Shown here one piece after another: positions 43,137 to 52,127 of a stretch of 64,000 bases of DNA. This stretch comes from Sediminibacillus massiliensis. Lineage in GTDB: Bacteria; Bacillota; Bacilli; Bacillales; Amphibacillaceae. A program made the position numbers and the translations under genes. The notes under the pieces were generated by a model. That model was not told the origin of the DNA. It did not search any database and worked only from the letters and a program-made list of their open reading frames with translations. Position 1 is the first letter of the stretch, and the number at the start of each line of letters is the position of its first letter. The stretch lies in NCBI RefSeq assembly GCF_900156915.1, contig NZ_LT732535.1, positions 3,733,079 to 3,797,078 on the forward strand. The letters are read 5' to 3'.

Positions 43137-44054
43137 ATGTCATTGGAACTATCAGGCCTTACTACCGAGAAAAGAAATAAAAACAGCAAGCGATTGGATA
43201 AAATGTCCACCATCGAAATACTGGAAACAATTAACGCGGAAGACAAAAAGGTGGCTTTTGCAGTCGAAAAAGTACTCCCGCAAATATCATTAGCCATTGA
43301 TCAGGTCTACGAAGCATTTGTAAAGGGCGGAAGGCTGTTTTATGTGGGAGCCGGTACCAGCGGCAGGTTGGGAGTATTGGATGCTTCGGAGTGCCCGCCG
43401 ACATTTATGAGTTCCCCGGAAATGATTCAAACCATAATGGCTGGTGGAGATGAAGCGTTTTATAATGCTGTAGAGAATTCGGAAGATGATGAGGATCAAG
43501 GGAGAAAGGATCTGGAAGCCAAGAAGCTGACGGGCCGCGATGTCGTAATTGGTATCACAGCCAGTGGCAGAACTCCTTATCCTATAGGTGCCTTGAAATA
43601 CGCGAGAGAGACCGGCGCCTTTACAGTGGCATTAGCTTGTAATGAAAATGCAGTCATCAGCAGGCATGCCGATTGTCAAATCGAAGTAGTAGTCGGCCCA
43701 GAGGTGTTGACAGGTTCCACTCGCATGAAAGCCGGAACTGCTCATAAGATGGTATTGAATATGATCAGCACAGCAGCAATGGTTAAACTCGGCAAAGTAT
43801 ATGAGAACCTGATGGTCGATGTTCATGCAAGCAATTATAAATTGTTGGAAAGGGCTAAGCGCATCATTATGGAAATCACATCAGCATCCTATCAAGAGGC
43901 GGAAAAGGCGTTGAAGGATGCCAATGGGGAAGTCAAACCGGCGATTGTAATGGCTGAGACAGGTGTTTCCCTGGACAGGGCTAAGGAAGCCATTAGAGAG
44001 GGCAATGGTTATGTCCGGCAGGCAATTGATCTTGCCAGCCGAAAAGAAGGATAG
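43137..44054 (+). CDS. murQ: N-acetylmuramic acid 6-phosphate etherase MurQ
   Basis: 305 residues. It cleaves the lactyl ether of MurNAc-6P to give GlcNAc-6P and D-lactate. SIS-fold motifs GAGTSGRLGVLDASECPPTF, ITASGRTPYPIGAL and LTGSTRMKAGTAHKMVLNMIST are intact, including the active-site Glu and Lys region. A C-terminal helical part AIVMAETGVSLDRAKEAI is also typical. RBS AAGGTGATG precedes the ATG. The kinase upstream would make its substrate. Confidence 0.96.
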   Translation: MSLELSGLTTEKRNKNSKRLDKMSTIEILETINAEDKKVAFAVEKVLPQISLAIDQVYEAFVKGGRLFYVGAGTSGRLGVLDASECPPTFMSSPEMIQTIMAGGDEAFYNAVENSEDDEDQGRKDLEAKKLTGRDVVIGITASGRTPYPIGALKYARETGAFTVALACNENAVISRHADCQIEVVVGPEVLTGSTRMKAGTAHKMVLNMISTAAMVKLGKVYENLMVDVHASNYKLLERAKRIIMEITSASYQEAEKALKDANGEVKPAIVMAETGVSLDRAKEAIREGNGYVRQAIDLASRKEG

Positions 44055-44144
44055 CAGGTGTTTATTGATTGATGGAATTACATGGCGGTGTAAAGCCGTC
44101 GGTGTGTTTCATATAAATTCAACTATTCAAAGGGGGCAGATGGT

Positions 44145-45530
44145 TTGAAAAAGTTGTTTAATGGTCCTGTTTGGTTCCTATGGGCGGTTTTCTTCACACT
44201 TGTACTAATTGTGGGCTGTGCACCTGGGGCTGGCGGAGGAGATGAAGAAGCCGGTGGTCAGGAGGAGGAATCAACCGATGAAGGTTCTTCCGACAGTGCA
44301 GAAAGTGGAAGCGATGATGGAGAGATTTCTGGAGAATTGGAAATCCAGTATTTCGTGGGTGGATACGGGGATTCCTGGTGGAAAGAAGTAATCGGTGATT
44401 TCAAGGAACAATATCCTGATGTAACAGTTACCGAACATGCTGGACCAAATATCAACGAAGAAATGAGGTCAAGATGGGTTTCGGATGATCCACCAGATGT
44501 TGTATATATTGATGGTGCTGGATCAAGTGAAACGCAAATGGTAGAAGATGGCCAGTTAATGAACTTGACTGAGTGGGCAGAAGGTGTAGAACTTGAAGAT
44601 GGCACCCCGCTCATGGATAGTTTCATTGTAGATCCCGGTAAGTTCGATGGTGACATTTATTCCCTTCCATTGGTTTTTGATACATGGGGAACCTGGTATG
44701 ATGAAGCATGGTTCGAAGAAAATGGCTGGGAGGTCCCAACAGATTTTGACAGCTTCATGAGTTCAATGGGAGCAATCCAAGAGCAGACAGACATCGCTCC
44801 GTTCGTGACGACCGGACAATATCCATATTACTTCTTGAGAGGAGTATTGTACCCGGCATTTGGAGCAGCAGGCGGAGATGAATTGCTTGCTGATGTCATC
44901 ACCGGAGCGGAAGGCGCATGGACCAGCGAGCCTGTGTTGGAAGTAATGAAGAAGGTTGAGCAAATGCAGCAAGAAGGGTTTATCGATTCCGGTTTCGGTG
45001 CATTGAATCATACACAATCTCAAATGAACTTCCTACTCCATGATAATGCCTTTATTCCAGTCGGATTCTGGCTTCCAAATGAAATGGCAAATGATACGCC
45101 GGAAGATTTCGACTATGGTTTTATCCCTTCACCAATGCAGGATGCAGGTGAACCATATGCAATTGTTCCGGATTTACGTCCTTTGGCAATTGCTGAACAA
45201 GCTGAAAACCCAGAAGCTGCTAAGGCGTTTGTTGAATTTGTCTTTTCAAAAGAATACGCCACATTGTTCTCTGAACATACAGGGGCAATCATGAACATAG
45301 AAGGTGTTGATTTAACAGGCAATGAAGAGGTACCCGATTATTTGGCAGAAGCCAATGAAATGATCAACGACCCAGAACAGGTGCAAATCTATCAGAAACC
45401 TCACCCGATGAGTTCAGATTTGGAAACACCGATCAGTAACTCTTTAGTGTCCTTGATGCTGGGTAATATTAGTGCAGAAGAATTTGTGGAAGAAGCAGAA
45501 GCGGCGGCAGAGGAATACCGTAACCAATAG
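44145..45530 (+). CDS. ABC transporter solute-binding lipoprotein, probable amino-sugar (MurNAc) binder
   Basis: 461 residues. Signal peptide with lipobox LIVGC (Cys25), then an acidic Gly/Glu/Ser/Asp linker to about residue 65, then a family 1 solute-binding domain starting LEIQYFVGGYGDSWW. It starts with TTG behind AGGGGGC. The position between murQ and two permeases in a MurNAc operon suggests uptake of MurNAc or a muropeptide disaccharide; the substrate is inferred. It takes the place that the PTS gene murP has in B. subtilis. Confidence 0.88.
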   Translation: MKKLFNGPVWFLWAVFFTLVLIVGCAPGAGGGDEEAGGQEEESTDEGSSDSAESGSDDGEISGELEIQYFVGGYGDSWWKEVIGDFKEQYPDVTVTEHAGPNINEEMRSRWVSDDPPDVVYIDGAGSSETQMVEDGQLMNLTEWAEGVELEDGTPLMDSFIVDPGKFDGDIYSLPLVFDTWGTWYDEAWFEENGWEVPTDFDSFMSSMGAIQEQTDIAPFVTTGQYPYYFLRGVLYPAFGAAGGDELLADVITGAEGAWTSEPVLEVMKKVEQMQQEGFIDSGFGALNHTQSQMNFLLHDNAFIPVGFWLPNEMANDTPEDFDYGFIPSPMQDAGEPYAIVPDLRPLAIAEQAENPEAAKAFVEFVFSKEYATLFSEHTGAIMNIEGVDLTGNEEVPDYLAEANEMINDPEQVQIYQKPHPMSSDLETPISNSLVSLMLGNISAEEFVEEAEAAAEEYRNQ

Positions 45531-45547
45531 TGATTTTCTAATCAGTG

Positions 45548-45591
45548 AAAGGAATGTAAAGGCAAAGTATCCGTCTTTGCATTCCTTTTTA
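45548..45591 (+). terminator. Attenuator between binding-protein and permease genes
   Basis: AAAGGAATG with inner CAAAG pairs with CTTTGCATTCCTTT, followed by T. It would favour expression of the binding protein over the permeases. The 200 bases from here to 45792 hold no other feature I can name. Confidence 0.75.
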
Positions 45592-45792
45592 TATAGTGGA
45601 TTTTACCAGTGACCGCCAGTTTAAGGACTCTTGGAATGGTCATCTAAACCTAACTCTCGGTGATTGACTGTCAATGTCAACAGGGCAACGATTATATCTG
45701 TCTTTGAGCATTTTCTTTTTATCATGGGAAAAACATCCCGCCATTTATTTGATCAGCAGGATTCTCTTATTTGAGTCGGAAAGGATGATTGA

Positions 45793-46686
45793 ATGGTACA
45801 GTCAAAAAAGCAAAAATATTTATTCCTGGCCTTTTGTTTGCTGCCAACTTTTATCTTGTTTGCTGTATTTACCCTATATCCGTTATTTAATGGATTATAT
45901 TATTCTTTGTTTGCCTGGTCCGGGTCTTCTTCTGTTGCGGAATTTGTCGGTTTTGATAACTATGTGAAGTTATTTAATGATTCGATCATTCCGCGCACCA
46001 TATACCATGATTATTTTCTTGTCGTGACCAAAATCATCGGCATTATGATTTTGGCGGTTTTCTTTGCAGTTGCCCTGACCCAATTGCGGATCAAGGAGGC
46101 ACCTTTTTACCGTATCGTTTTTTTCTTCCCGAATATTATGTCGGTGGTTGTCATCGGTATCTTATGGACATTCATTTACAATCCGAGCCTGGGATTGATC
46201 AACTCCGGTCTTGAATTGATCGGCCTAGAAAGCTGGACCAGACCATGGCTGGGAAGTGAGGATTGGGCATTGCCGAGTTTGGTCCTACCTTCTGTCTGGG
46301 CGGGAATCGGACTGTTCATGCTGATGCTTATGGGAGGTATCGCCAACGTTTCGAAAAGTTATTATGAGGCCGCTGAAATTGACGGGGCTACCGAATGGCA
46401 GCAATTTTGGAAAGTGACACTTCCGTTGATTTGGCCGCAAATCAAGATTTCCATTTTGTACATAGTCATCACCACTTTGAACGGCTCTTTCATCATTGTC
46501 CAAATAATGACGGCAGGGGGTCCTAACAACTCGACTCATGTGATGGGTTCCTATCTATATCAACAGGCATTTCAACAATATAATTTCGGCTATGGTGCCA
46601 CGATCGGTGTTATGATTTTAATTCTTTCCTTGATTACTGTATTGGTTATGCAGTTTTTCATGAGAAGGGAAAAAGTAGAATACTAA
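45793..46686 (+). CDS. ABC sugar permease (MalF/UgpA-like)
   Basis: 297 residues with six predicted helices. TM1 starts at LFLAFCLLPTFILFAVFTL. The EAA loop is YEAAEIDGATEWQQFWKVTLPLIW, and the late helix ends in MQFFMRREKVEY. Unlike the permease at 22543 it has no large insertion between TM1 and TM2. RBS GGAAAGGATG precedes the ATG. First of two permeases of the importer in the MurNAc-recycling operon. Confidence 0.92.
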   Translation: MVQSKKQKYLFLAFCLLPTFILFAVFTLYPLFNGLYYSLFAWSGSSSVAEFVGFDNYVKLFNDSIIPRTIYHDYFLVVTKIIGIMILAVFFAVALTQLRIKEAPFYRIVFFFPNIMSVVVIGILWTFIYNPSLGLINSGLELIGLESWTRPWLGSEDWALPSLVLPSVWAGIGLFMLMLMGGIANVSKSYYEAAEIDGATEWQQFWKVTLPLIWPQIKISILYIVITTLNGSFIIVQIMTAGGPNNSTHVMGSYLYQQAFQQYNFGYGATIGVMILILSLITVLVMQFFMRREKVEY

Positions 46687-46725
46687 GGTGGCAACTGATT
46701 GTAGGAACGAAAAGGAGGGAATCAA

Positions 46726-47568
46726 GTGAAACGTATGGGCGGTAGTATATTCAGTCAGATAATGGTGCGCATCCCGTTGGTGTTATGGACCATTGCAGTA
46801 TTGTATCCGATTATTTGGATGTTCATCGGTGCATTCAAATCGAATGCAGAAATATATGCAAATCCCTGGGGACTGCCAAAGGTGTTTAATTTCCAAAACT
46901 TTTCCCAGGCATGGAATGATTACAATATCGATATCAGTGTATTCAATAGTTTAATTGTTACGGTCGTAGGTGCTGTTTTGACACTTGTTCTCGCCATCCC
47001 CACTTCATACGCCCTGGAACGGATGGTATTTAAAGGTAACAGACTTTTGTTTACGATTTATATATCTGCTATGATGATTCCGATGGTATTAGGCTGGATT
47101 CCATTGTTTTTCCTGCTGATGCAGCTTAAATTGCTCGACAATATCTTTGGTCTGGCGATTGTTTATGCGGTAAGTCAGCTGCCATTCAGTATCTTTGTTT
47201 TAACAAGCTTTATGGGTACCATTCCCAAATCGTTGGAGGAAGCTGCAGCCATTGATGGAATGTCACCATACGGTGTGTTGTGGAGGATTATTGCTCCGTT
47301 ATCGATGACAGGCGTTATTACGGTTACTATTATGAACGCAATTCAATTTTGGAATGAATATTTTATGGCATTGATCTTCCTGCAAAGCGAAGAAAATTAT
47401 ACATTGGCATTGGCCATTGACTTTATTAGTAATGAAGCAGAGTACACAAATGCTTGGGGCACACTGTTTGCCAGTTTAACCATTGCAATAATTCCGGTCA
47501 TCATCCTTTACGCCATTTTCCAAAGAAGGATAGCCAAAGGAATGACAGAGGGTGCGATAAAAGGCTAA
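46726..47568 (+). CDS. ABC sugar permease (MalG/AraQ-like)
   Basis: 280 residues with six predicted helices. EAA loop LEEAAAIDGMSPYGVLWRIIAPL and the C-terminal tail KGMTEGAIKG match MalG-type permeases. GTG start behind AAAGGAGGGA. No ATPase gene follows; murR comes next, so a shared MsmX-type ATPase is required, as for the importer at 21-24.7 kb. Confidence 0.92.
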   Translation: MKRMGGSIFSQIMVRIPLVLWTIAVLYPIIWMFIGAFKSNAEIYANPWGLPKVFNFQNFSQAWNDYNIDISVFNSLIVTVVGAVLTLVLAIPTSYALERMVFKGNRLLFTIYISAMMIPMVLGWIPLFFLLMQLKLLDNIFGLAIVYAVSQLPFSIFVLTSFMGTIPKSLEEAAAIDGMSPYGVLWRIIAPLSMTGVITVTIMNAIQFWNEYFMALIFLQSEENYTLALAIDFISNEAEYTNAWGTLFASLTIAIIPVIILYAIFQRRIAKGMTEGAIKG

Positions 47569-47598
47569 TAAAATTTATAAAGCTGAGGGATGAGACAA

Positions 47599-48483
47599 GT
47601 GAGGATTAAGAACAATACAAAAACATCTCTGTCGGGTGGACTAATTATGCTGCATGAGATAATCGAAAAACTTCCACCTTCAGAACGGAAAATCGCCTCT
47701 TTTATTTTGGAACAGCCGCATGAAGCAATCCATTGCACGGCATCTGAACTGGGAGAGCTGAGTTCAACCAGCAGCGCTGCGGTTATCAGATTATGCAAAT
47801 CGTTAGGATTAAAAGGGTTCCAGGAATTGAAAATAAGAATAACAGGTGATTTGCAGAAGGATCCAGACATGGAATACAGGGATATTCAGCCAGGGGAAAC
47901 ACAGGAACTTATCGTTGAGAAAGTAACCAATAATAGTTTACAGGCAATAAAAGAAACAACAGAATTTTTAAATTATGAAACATTGGACAGGGCTGTAACT
48001 GCATTGAAAAAAGCAGAGAAAGTCCATTTTTTCGGAGTGGGTGCATCAGGTATCATCGCCCAGGACGCCCAGCAGAAGTTTTTGCGATTGAATAAAGCTG
48101 TATCGGCGTTCACCGATGTTCATAATGCTGTCATGTATATTGCAAATGTGAAAGAAGATGACGTTGTGTTCGGTATTTCTTTCTCAGGCGAGACGACAGA
48201 AACAGTGAAAACCATGAAGCTTGCCAGACAGAAAGGTGCTACAACAATCAGTCTTACCAGATACGGAAGCTCTCCTGTAGCCGAGAGCTCAGATATCAAT
48301 TTGTTTATCTCTGCCTCCCGTGAAGTTCCTGCTCCATTTAGGAGTGGAGCTACTTCCTCCAGGCTGGCCCAGCTGCATATGATAGATATTTTGTTTGTCA
48401 GTGTTGTCACAGACGAATATGATAAAGCGGATCAGTATTTTAAGGAGATACGCACAGCGATGGAGTTTTTGAAGGAGAAATAA
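47599..48483 (+). CDS. murR: RpiR-family regulator MurR
   Basis: About 294 residues. The N-terminal HTH_6 domain has ELGELSSTSSAAVIRLCKSLGLKGF, and the C-terminal SIS sugar-phosphate-binding domain has FGVGASGIIAQDAQQKFLRL and GISFSGETTETVKTM. In B. subtilis the homologue represses the murQRP operon and responds to MurNAc-6P. It is the last gene of the operon here. GAGGG at 47584-47588 suits the GTG at 47599 better than the ATG at 47590. A strong bidirectional terminator follows. Confidence 0.92.
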   Translation: MRIKNNTKTSLSGGLIMLHEIIEKLPPSERKIASFILEQPHEAIHCTASELGELSSTSSAAVIRLCKSLGLKGFQELKIRITGDLQKDPDMEYRDIQPGETQELIVEKVTNNSLQAIKETTEFLNYETLDRAVTALKKAEKVHFFGVGASGIIAQDAQQKFLRLNKAVSAFTDVHNAVMYIANVKEDDVVFGISFSGETTETVKTMKLARQKGATTISLTRYGSSPVAESSDINLFISASREVPAPFRSGATSSRLAQLHMIDILFVSVVTDEYDKADQYFKEIRTAMEFLKEK

Positions 48484-48501
48484 GTATATCGGGTTCGACT
48501 A

Positions 48502-48537
48502 TAAAAAGGCTTGGGATTTTTCCCCAAGCCTTTTTTG
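48502..48537. terminator. Bidirectional terminator between murR and namZ
   Basis: AAAAAGGCTTGGG pairs with CCCAAGCCTTTTT, with T and A tracts on both sides. Confidence 0.92.
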
Positions 48538-48558
48538 TAGTTATTTTATATTTCTAAT

Positions 48559-49845
48559 TTAATAAAGCAAGTAGCTCTTTCTGGTTTGTTTGAATTCTTC
48601 TAAGCCATCCTGCCATCGAGCGATCATTTCCTCAACAGACTGGCCGTCTTCAATTGCTTCCCGAATCCACCCGTTGCCGATCAAATTGTCGAAGAAGGAA
48701 ATTCCTGCGCTATTCTCGGCCCGGAATTCAAAGTCTTCCGGATACATATCGTGAATCGTTTTGACGAGATACAACCCCGTTTCAACCGGCTTAAAGCTGT
48801 CTTTGTCCGTTACGTGTAGTTCCACTCCATTAGACAGGCTACCGGCATGTTTGGAGAATGATGGGGTAAAGGATGCCGCTCTGAATGTAACCCCAGGTAA
48901 ATCTATACTATTTAACGCAGCAGCAAGCTCTGTGCTGTTTATGAAGGGAGCGCCAATTAATTGAAATGGTTTTGTTGTGCCTCTTCCTTCGGATATATTC
49001 GTTCCTTCAATCAATGCTGCTCCAGGGTAGACCAATGCGGTATCGAGTGTCGGCATATTAGGAGAAGGAAGAACAAATTCAAGTGGTGTTTCATCATAAT
49101 ACATGTCCCTGTCCCATCCATTCATTTCTACAACTGTTAAGTCAGCGCCAATGTCAAATTCATTATTAAAGAGTTTGGCTAGTTCTCCTACAGTCATTCC
49201 ATGACGGAGTGGGATAGGATAATTACCGACAAAGGATTGATAAGCAGGTTCGAGAACAGGTCCTTCCACACTGTCGCCGCTAATCGGATTGGGCCTGTCC
49301 AAAACAATGAATGGGATGTCATTTTCTGCAGCAGCTTCCATTGCATAAGCCATTGTATAAATGTACGTGTAGAAACGTGTTCCGACATCCTGGATGTCAA
49401 ATAAAAGTACGTCGATATTTTCCAGCATTTCTGGTGTTGGTTTCCTTGTCTGGCCGTAAAGGCTGTATACTGGGAGGCCGGTTTGTTCATCTGTGTAAAA
49501 TTCCACATATTCCCCTGCTTGTGCGCTTCCTCGCACGCCATGTTCTGGTCCGTAAAGAGAAGTTAAATCAACATTAGGATCGTTATGAAGCAAATCGACA
49601 ATACTGTTTAGTTCTTGATCGACTCCAGTCGGGTTCGTTATTAATCCTACTTTTTTCCCCTCTATTAAGTCTTTTTGTTCTTTTAAAAGCACTTCCACGC
49701 CAAGTTGGAATTTGTGTGGGTTCCCTTTACCCTTTTGTTTTCCGTAGGCATTCCCGTTACCATTATTGCCATTTTCAGCGAACACAACAGTCAGAGAGGA
49801 TAGCACCAGGATGAGTGATAACAGAGAAACAATCCATTTTTTCAT
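48559..49845 (-). CDS. namZ: Exported exo-beta-N-acetylmuramidase NamZ (YbbC, DUF1343)
   Basis: About 428 residues with a Sec signal peptide (KKWIVSLLSLILVLSSLTVVFAE). The DUF1343 landmarks VGLITNPTGVD, LYGPEHGVRG, FDIQDVGTRFYTYIYTMA, DRPNPISG and EGTNISEGRGTTKPFQLIGAPF are intact. B. subtilis NamZ releases MurNAc from the non-reducing end of peptidoglycan fragments outside the cell. The ATG at 49845 has AAGGAGG 7 bases upstream; the adjacent TTG at 49848 is less likely. It is downstream of amiE and nagZ in the same order as in B. subtilis. Confidence 0.92.
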   Translation of the reverse strand: MKKWIVSLLSLILVLSSLTVVFAENGNNGNGNAYGKQKGKGNPHKFQLGVEVLLKEQKDLIEGKKVGLITNPTGVDQELNSIVDLLHNDPNVDLTSLYGPEHGVRGSAQAGEYVEFYTDEQTGLPVYSLYGQTRKPTPEMLENIDVLLFDIQDVGTRFYTYIYTMAYAMEAAAENDIPFIVLDRPNPISGDSVEGPVLEPAYQSFVGNYPIPLRHGMTVGELAKLFNNEFDIGADLTVVEMNGWDRDMYYDETPLEFVLPSPNMPTLDTALVYPGAALIEGTNISEGRGTTKPFQLIGAPFINSTELAAALNSIDLPGVTFRAASFTPSFSKHAGSLSNGVELHVTDKDSFKPVETGLYLVKTIHDMYPEDFEFRAENSAGISFFDNLIGNGWIREAIEDGQSVEEMIARWQDGLEEFKQTRKSYLLY

Positions 49846-49911
49846 CAAAATTCCTCCTTTTTATTTTAAGGGTAATCCTTAAAGATCGCTGGGTTGTGAT
49901 ACCTCTCCCCA

Positions 49912-49967
49912 CCATAAAACTGCTACATAACTAGCTTCACTAAACGTGACTTCCTACCATCCTTTTC
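49912..49967. repeat. Solo end of the MITE-like repeat (copy F)
   Basis: AAACTGCTACATAACTAGC ... GTGACTTCCTACCATCCTTTT matches the outer arm of copy B (reverse complement of 19895-19943, with GTGGCTTCCTACCATCCTTTT). Only one end of about 55 bases is present, between nagZ and namZ. It looks like a relic of deletion. Confidence 0.7.
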
Positions 49968-49970
49968 ATT

Positions 49971-49994
49971 CAAAAGGGGGAAACCCCCTTTTGT
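49971..49994. terminator. Hairpin after nagZ
   Basis: CAAAAGGGGG-AAA-CCCCCTTTTG is a perfect 10-pair stem between nagZ and namZ. The T tract on the minus strand is inside the stem only, so termination would be partial. Confidence 0.6.
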
Positions 49995-49995
49995 T

Positions 49996-52101
49996 TTAGT
50001 AGCTCAAGCCATGGCCGAATTCGTACAGCGTTGTTCCGTTTGTATCAGGGATTGAAACAGGTAGTTTTCCGGTTGGATTGATTTCTCCAAAGATAGCACC
50101 TGCTGTGGCATCAAAGCTTGATGAGCGAAAGCCGTACTGTGCAAAATAAGCATCGATATCCGGATAGGCCATAAGGTCGTATGGATTTCTTATGCCAACC
50201 CCGATCACAGGAACATCAGCATGTTCGACGATTTGATTAACCATTTGCATTTGCGAACTGTTTGAAGACCTTCCGGATACGTTGTACGTGTAAGTGCCAA
50301 CAATGATAGCTTTGGCTCCCTGTAGTGATTCAAGTTGTGAACTGGACAATGGGCCGGAGGCAGTAATTAATTCAGTATTGCTGTGTTTTGCTTCGACTGA
50401 GTTATATAAGCTCTCTGCATAGGTGTTTCCGACAACTACAAGTTTATCTCCGTTGTTCGCTGATAAAGGAAGGGATGCATCGTTTTTCACCATAGTGACG
50501 GCTTTTTCCGATGCTGTTTTTTCCACTTGTTTATGTGCTTCTGATCCGACAATTTCATGGGCTCTGACGATTTTATCCTCTATTGGCTGCGGGTTGCTAT
50601 CTTTGATAATTCCTCGTTTTATCTTTAAGGTCAAAATGCGCTCAACAGAGTCTTCGATGTTATCAATTGTAATCTCCCCAGTATCTACGGCTTCGTATAA
50701 GCCATGCGCCACTTCTTCCAGCCCAACCGGCATCAAGACAATATCAGATCCAGCTTTGACAGCTCTTATTGCCGCATCAACAGGACCAAAATGATCGGCT
50801 ATTGCGTTCATGTTCAGAGCGTCTGTAATGATTACTCCTTCATAACCCATTTCTTCTCTCATAAGGCCTGTCAGCACTTTTTCGGAGAGGGTGGCAGGAA
50901 GGGCGATTTCCGTTCCATCCTTTTTGGAAGTCACTTTTGTGTCGTCTATGTTCGGAAAGGTGACATGGGCAGTCATGACAGCATCAATTCCTGCCTCCAT
51001 CGCTTTTTGAAACGGGTAAAGTTCCACTTCTTTCAGCCTTTCTATGTCATGAGGGACTTCAGGCAAGCCAAGATGGGAATCAACGGCCGTATCACCATGG
51101 CCCGGAAAGTGCTTGGCAGTCGCCGCTACGCCAGTACTTTGCAGTCCCTTGGTATAGGCGATTCCCAAATCAGCCACAAGTTGCGGGTCTTCACCGAAAG
51201 ATCGAACTCCAATAACTGGATTGTCAGGATTGTTGTTGACATCCATGACAGGAGAGAGATTCATGTTGATTCCCAATGCAGCCAGCTCTTCACCGATTGC
51301 TTGTCCGACATCCTTCGTGATTTCGGCTGAACGAGTAGCACCTAAGGCCATGTTACCAGGCATATCGGTCCCGGATTGAAGTCTGGTGACAATTCCACCT
51401 TCCTGGTCTATGGTCAATAGTAATCCATATTTCTCAGCAGCAGCCTGATAATCCGCAACAAGCTGTGCTGTTTGCTCAGTTGTTACAACATTCTCCCTAA
51501 AAAGGATGACACCGCCAAGGGCATATTCTTTTACTAATTCGTCAATCTCCGGCAGCATTTCTGTAACATTTTGACCATCCCAGGTACGGAAATCCGGCAT
51601 TAGCATTTGTCCGACTTTTTCCTTGATAGTCATGTTTTCCATTGCGTGTGATAGGATATCATATTTCTCACCGGAAGATTTCATCACAGAAGGGATGAAA
51701 TCTGGTTTCCCTTTTTTGTCAGTGGATTTCTCCGGTTTATGATTAAGGGTGATGCGGTCTTTGAAATCACCGTCTGAAACTTCGATGAAAGTTCTCCCAT
51801 TCTTGCCGGTAAAGGTGGCTGTACCATCATCAGTGATAGATGCAATATTTTTATTTGTCGATTTCCAGGACAAACCATCACTGTCAGCTAATTCAAAACG
51901 GCCATCGTCATAAACATAAAGCGCTTGAAGTGTGATTTTTCCATTCTCTATTGATGGTTCAGCTTGCGGGACATTTTGATAGATAATCAAACTTTTTTTC
52001 CCTTGTTCGGCTGCCTGTACACTTGTATGACTTGTTAACTGGGAAACAATCAACAAAGCGACAAGGAAGAGGAAAGACAAGGGCTTAGCGGCTTTCTTCA
52101 T
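49996..52101 (-). CDS. nagZ: Exported beta-N-acetylglucosaminidase NagZ with N-terminal Big2-like domain
   Basis: About 701 residues. Signal peptide (KAAKPLSFLFLVALLIVSQL), then a bacterial Ig-like (Big2) stretch (about residues 45-125) with KNIASITDDGTATFTGKNG, then a GH3 barrel with KHFPGHGDTAVDSH (the Asp/His catalytic dyad) and the nucleophile Asp in GVIITDALNM, and a C-terminal GH3 domain. It removes GlcNAc from muropeptides outside the cell. RBS AGGAGG gives the ATG at 52101. It follows amiE by 26 bases. It is somewhat longer than B. subtilis NagZ (about 640), the Big2 part being the main difference from memory. Confidence 0.92.
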   Translation of the reverse strand: MKKAAKPLSFLFLVALLIVSQLTSHTSVQAAEQGKKSLIIYQNVPQAEPSIENGKITLQALYVYDDGRFELADSDGLSWKSTNKNIASITDDGTATFTGKNGRTFIEVSDGDFKDRITLNHKPEKSTDKKGKPDFIPSVMKSSGEKYDILSHAMENMTIKEKVGQMLMPDFRTWDGQNVTEMLPEIDELVKEYALGGVILFRENVVTTEQTAQLVADYQAAAEKYGLLLTIDQEGGIVTRLQSGTDMPGNMALGATRSAEITKDVGQAIGEELAALGINMNLSPVMDVNNNPDNPVIGVRSFGEDPQLVADLGIAYTKGLQSTGVAATAKHFPGHGDTAVDSHLGLPEVPHDIERLKEVELYPFQKAMEAGIDAVMTAHVTFPNIDDTKVTSKKDGTEIALPATLSEKVLTGLMREEMGYEGVIITDALNMNAIADHFGPVDAAIRAVKAGSDIVLMPVGLEEVAHGLYEAVDTGEITIDNIEDSVERILTLKIKRGIIKDSNPQPIEDKIVRAHEIVGSEAHKQVEKTASEKAVTMVKNDASLPLSANNGDKLVVVGNTYAESLYNSVEAKHSNTELITASGPLSSSQLESLQGAKAIIVGTYTYNVSGRSSNSSQMQMVNQIVEHADVPVIGVGIRNPYDLMAYPDIDAYFAQYGFRSSSFDATAGAIFGEINPTGKLPVSIPDTNGTTLYEFGHGLSY

Positions 52102-52127
52102 GTTCATCCTCCTAAGTTCATTCTTAT

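Noticed and set aside
45674-45967. 97-residue plus-strand frame overlapping the first permease gene at 45793
   Set aside because: It reads the start of the permease in another frame; the permease frame has the RBS and the known protein.
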